In this document: in pieces, positions 62,732 through 64,000 of the stretch
How positions within the stretch are numbered: position 1 is the first letter of the stretch
How the letters are laid out: each line of letters starts with the position of its first letter
Assembly: GCA_947493575.1 (NCBI GenBank)
Contig: CANLRQ010000014.1
Span: forward strand, 23,090 to 87,089
Direction: 5' to 3'
Source of the DNA: an uncultured Marinomonas sp.
GTDB taxonomy: Bacteria > Pseudomonadota > Gammaproteobacteria > Pseudomonadales > Marinomonadaceae
DNA: 64,000 nucleotides
Made by a program: the position numbers and the translations under genes
Notes under the pieces: model-generated
Told to the model about the DNA's origin: nothing
Databases searched by the model: none
What the model saw: the letters and a program-made list of their open reading frames with translations, nothing else

Positions 62732-63919
62732 TCATAATTTTGCTGTATTAGCTGTGGTCGCAGCTGCTTCAAATCGAGCTAATCGATCGAGGTAATAATC
62801 CCATTCACGTAAAACTATACCATGAGGTTTCATGAACTCTCGTAACAAGTTCCATGACCTTCTATCAAAATCAGGCTGTTTATCACTTCCCACAACAAGT
62901 AAATAGTTGTAGATCCAATCATCAGGTTTTTCTAGATACTCATTAATTTGGCTACCAAACGGTCCGGAGCATATATGCTTATAGTGTTGTATTTGAAATT
63001 GAGCTGCTACTTCTTGCGCTGAGGGAAGCTGGTAATGTGTTTCTTTTGTTTTTACTAAAAGCCTCTTACTAGCTGCTTCAATTTCTACAACCAGAGACGA
63101 TTGGTCATATTTTTCGTAGATAAAATCCGGACGAACTTTTCTAACTTTTTCTGAAACGACTCCATCATCTCCGGTAGTTCTCTCTTTATACTGCAAAGTC
63201 TTTTCTGGCTCCACAGCTAAATAATCTACTTCATCAAGTAAAATCCAGGGGTAATCCTCGATAACTTTTTGGATTTTTTTTTCGTTTTCAGAATTAATTG
63301 CAGCAATACTTTTTTCTAAAGAGTTTCTAGCATTACGATAAATAATAGCTGGATCTTCGTCAATTATACCAGCAGTGTTTAAAATAATATCGGCTATTCC
63401 TTTTGCAGCTATATATGGATCCTCATCTAGACCAGCGAGAACATTGAGGCCTGTTGAAGAAGAGACAATACTGACTAACCAAGGGGGAGTTGGTGGAGGG
63501 CTTTCAAAATTTTTATAGCCGGGATTCTCATGTGTCTGTTTTACCTGAGTAGTTGATAGCCCTTTTAAAAGAAGAGGAGCCAAGGCAATAAAGGAGCTAT
63601 CTTTTTCTATAGGAATAACTCTTAAAGAATTTCCATTGTTTTCTACACTAAGGCCCATTCCAGAATTCCCAGCTAGATGCTTCGCAATAGCTGATGCAGT
63701 AGTCTGGTTTCCTGACTTAAAATCGTGATTATTCCATTTTGCTATTGTTGCTTGAGCGAAACTTACATCCCTTTTAATTGAAACCTGAGCACCAATCCAC
63801 TTTGGAATAATCCTTACAACCATACCGTCACGTGTGAGATATATGATTGTGCTGAATTTATTTTTATCAATCCCACCCCAATAATCAGAGAGCTTTCCTT
63901 TATGGATTCTTAAATGCAC
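62732..63919 (-). CDS. Shedu-like (DUF4263-like) putative defence nuclease
   Basis: 395 residues. The N-terminal 200 residues are a beta-rich region of unknown role. Residues about 205-385 resemble the DUF4263 PD-(D/E)XK domain found in the Shedu antiphage protein SduA: KKIQKVIEDYPWILL (a helix before the core), RPDFIYEK with Asp265, VVEIEAASKR (Glu279, then Glu281 where Lys is expected), and AAQFQIQHYKHI with the conserved glutamines. The start is GTG 63919, with GAG just before. It is alone, at the edge of an accessory region. The Lys-to-Glu change could mean altered catalysis. Function is inferred from family resemblance. Confidence 0.7.
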   Translation of the reverse strand: MHLRIHKGKLSDYWGGIDKNKFSTIIYLTRDGMVVRIIPKWIGAQVSIKRDVSFAQATIAKWNNHDFKSGNQTTASAIAKHLAGNSGMGLSVENNGNSLRVIPIEKDSSFIALAPLLLKGLSTTQVKQTHENPGYKNFESPPPTPPWLVSIVSSSTGLNVLAGLDEDPYIAAKGIADIILNTAGIIDEDPAIIYRNARNSLEKSIAAINSENEKKIQKVIEDYPWILLDEVDYLAVEPEKTLQYKERTTGDDGVVSEKVRKVRPDFIYEKYDQSSLVVEIEAASKRLLVKTKETHYQLPSAQEVAAQFQIQHYKHICSGPFGSQINEYLEKPDDWIYNYLLVVGSDKQPDFDRRSWNLLREFMKPHGIVLREWDYYLDRLARFEAAATTANTAKL

Positions 63920-64000
63920 CTCTAATGTAAGCGTTCATTCTACGCCGTTATTCACCCTAATCCGTACACACTCTAAACTGGACTCTGTTTTTATCTCATA

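Overview
The window looks like chromosomal DNA of a marine gammaproteobacterium, probably Oceanospirillales and Marinomonas-like. This is inferred from the AT-rich sequence, the RTX/S-layer-like surface proteins, the RlmF, GlmU/GlmS and IlvE types, and the sigma-E/ChrR-type cfa gene set. It is not proven. No rRNA, tRNA, CRISPR array or replication origin was seen.

Bases 1-21540 form a cell-surface block. Two tandem paralogous calcium-binding-repeat surface proteins (the first cut by the window edge) are followed by a PIG-L deacetylase, a Wzt-like ATPase fused to an acetyltransferase domain, and a Wzm-like permease. Divergently come two glycosyltransferase genes, then a Crp/Fnr-family regulator, and divergent from it a three-gene operon: FecR-domain protein, CHASE2-class III nucleotide cyclase, and TPR/outer-membrane barrel. 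Four TGTGA-N6-TCAC(A/T) palindromes lie only in the promoter regions of this block. The regulator's recognition helix has the CRP contacts SRETVxR. The cyclase and the regulator both depart from canonical cAMP residues. Together this suggests a local nucleotide-signalling circuit controlling surface-layer and glycan genes, and it is the most interesting candidate system here.

Bases 21540-33713 hold sugar-nucleotide and glycan genes: a rhamnosyltransferase-like GT2, rmlBACD, a gtrA remnant cut by a decayed ISAs1-family element, an OafA-like acyltransferase, glmS, glmU and galE. Bases 33780-46700 are mostly housekeeping: an aromatic/aspartate aminotransferase, a DMT exporter divergent from an Lrp regulator, a branched-chain aminotransferase, a PlsC acyltransferase, a GGDEF-EAL protein paired with a cupredoxin-like protein, psuK/psuG for pseudouridine breakdown, rlmF, and a small membrane protein.

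Bases 46722-58643 carry a CSS-EAL phosphodiesterase, an eight-gene lipid-modification operon (NTF2-like, SDR, FAD oxidase, DUF1365, Cfa, DUF2878, periplasmic protein, DUF3833 lipoprotein) and an HD-GYP receptor with a solute-binding sensor. The last 5 kb is an accessory region: a glycosyltransferase, decayed YefM-YoeB, an intact ParE/Phd pair, an ArsR regulator beside a collapsed permease gene, and a Shedu-like (DUF4263-like) putative defence nuclease.

Two families of small non-autonomous elements are scattered from 26 kb to 61 kb. Family A has GAGACCTTTGCACGA-type ends and 5-bp target duplications (nine copies). Family B has the IS5 terminal repeat GGAAGGTGCGAATAAG and CTAG/TTAA-type targets. 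Several copies have supplied stop codons or C-terminal tails to neighbouring genes.
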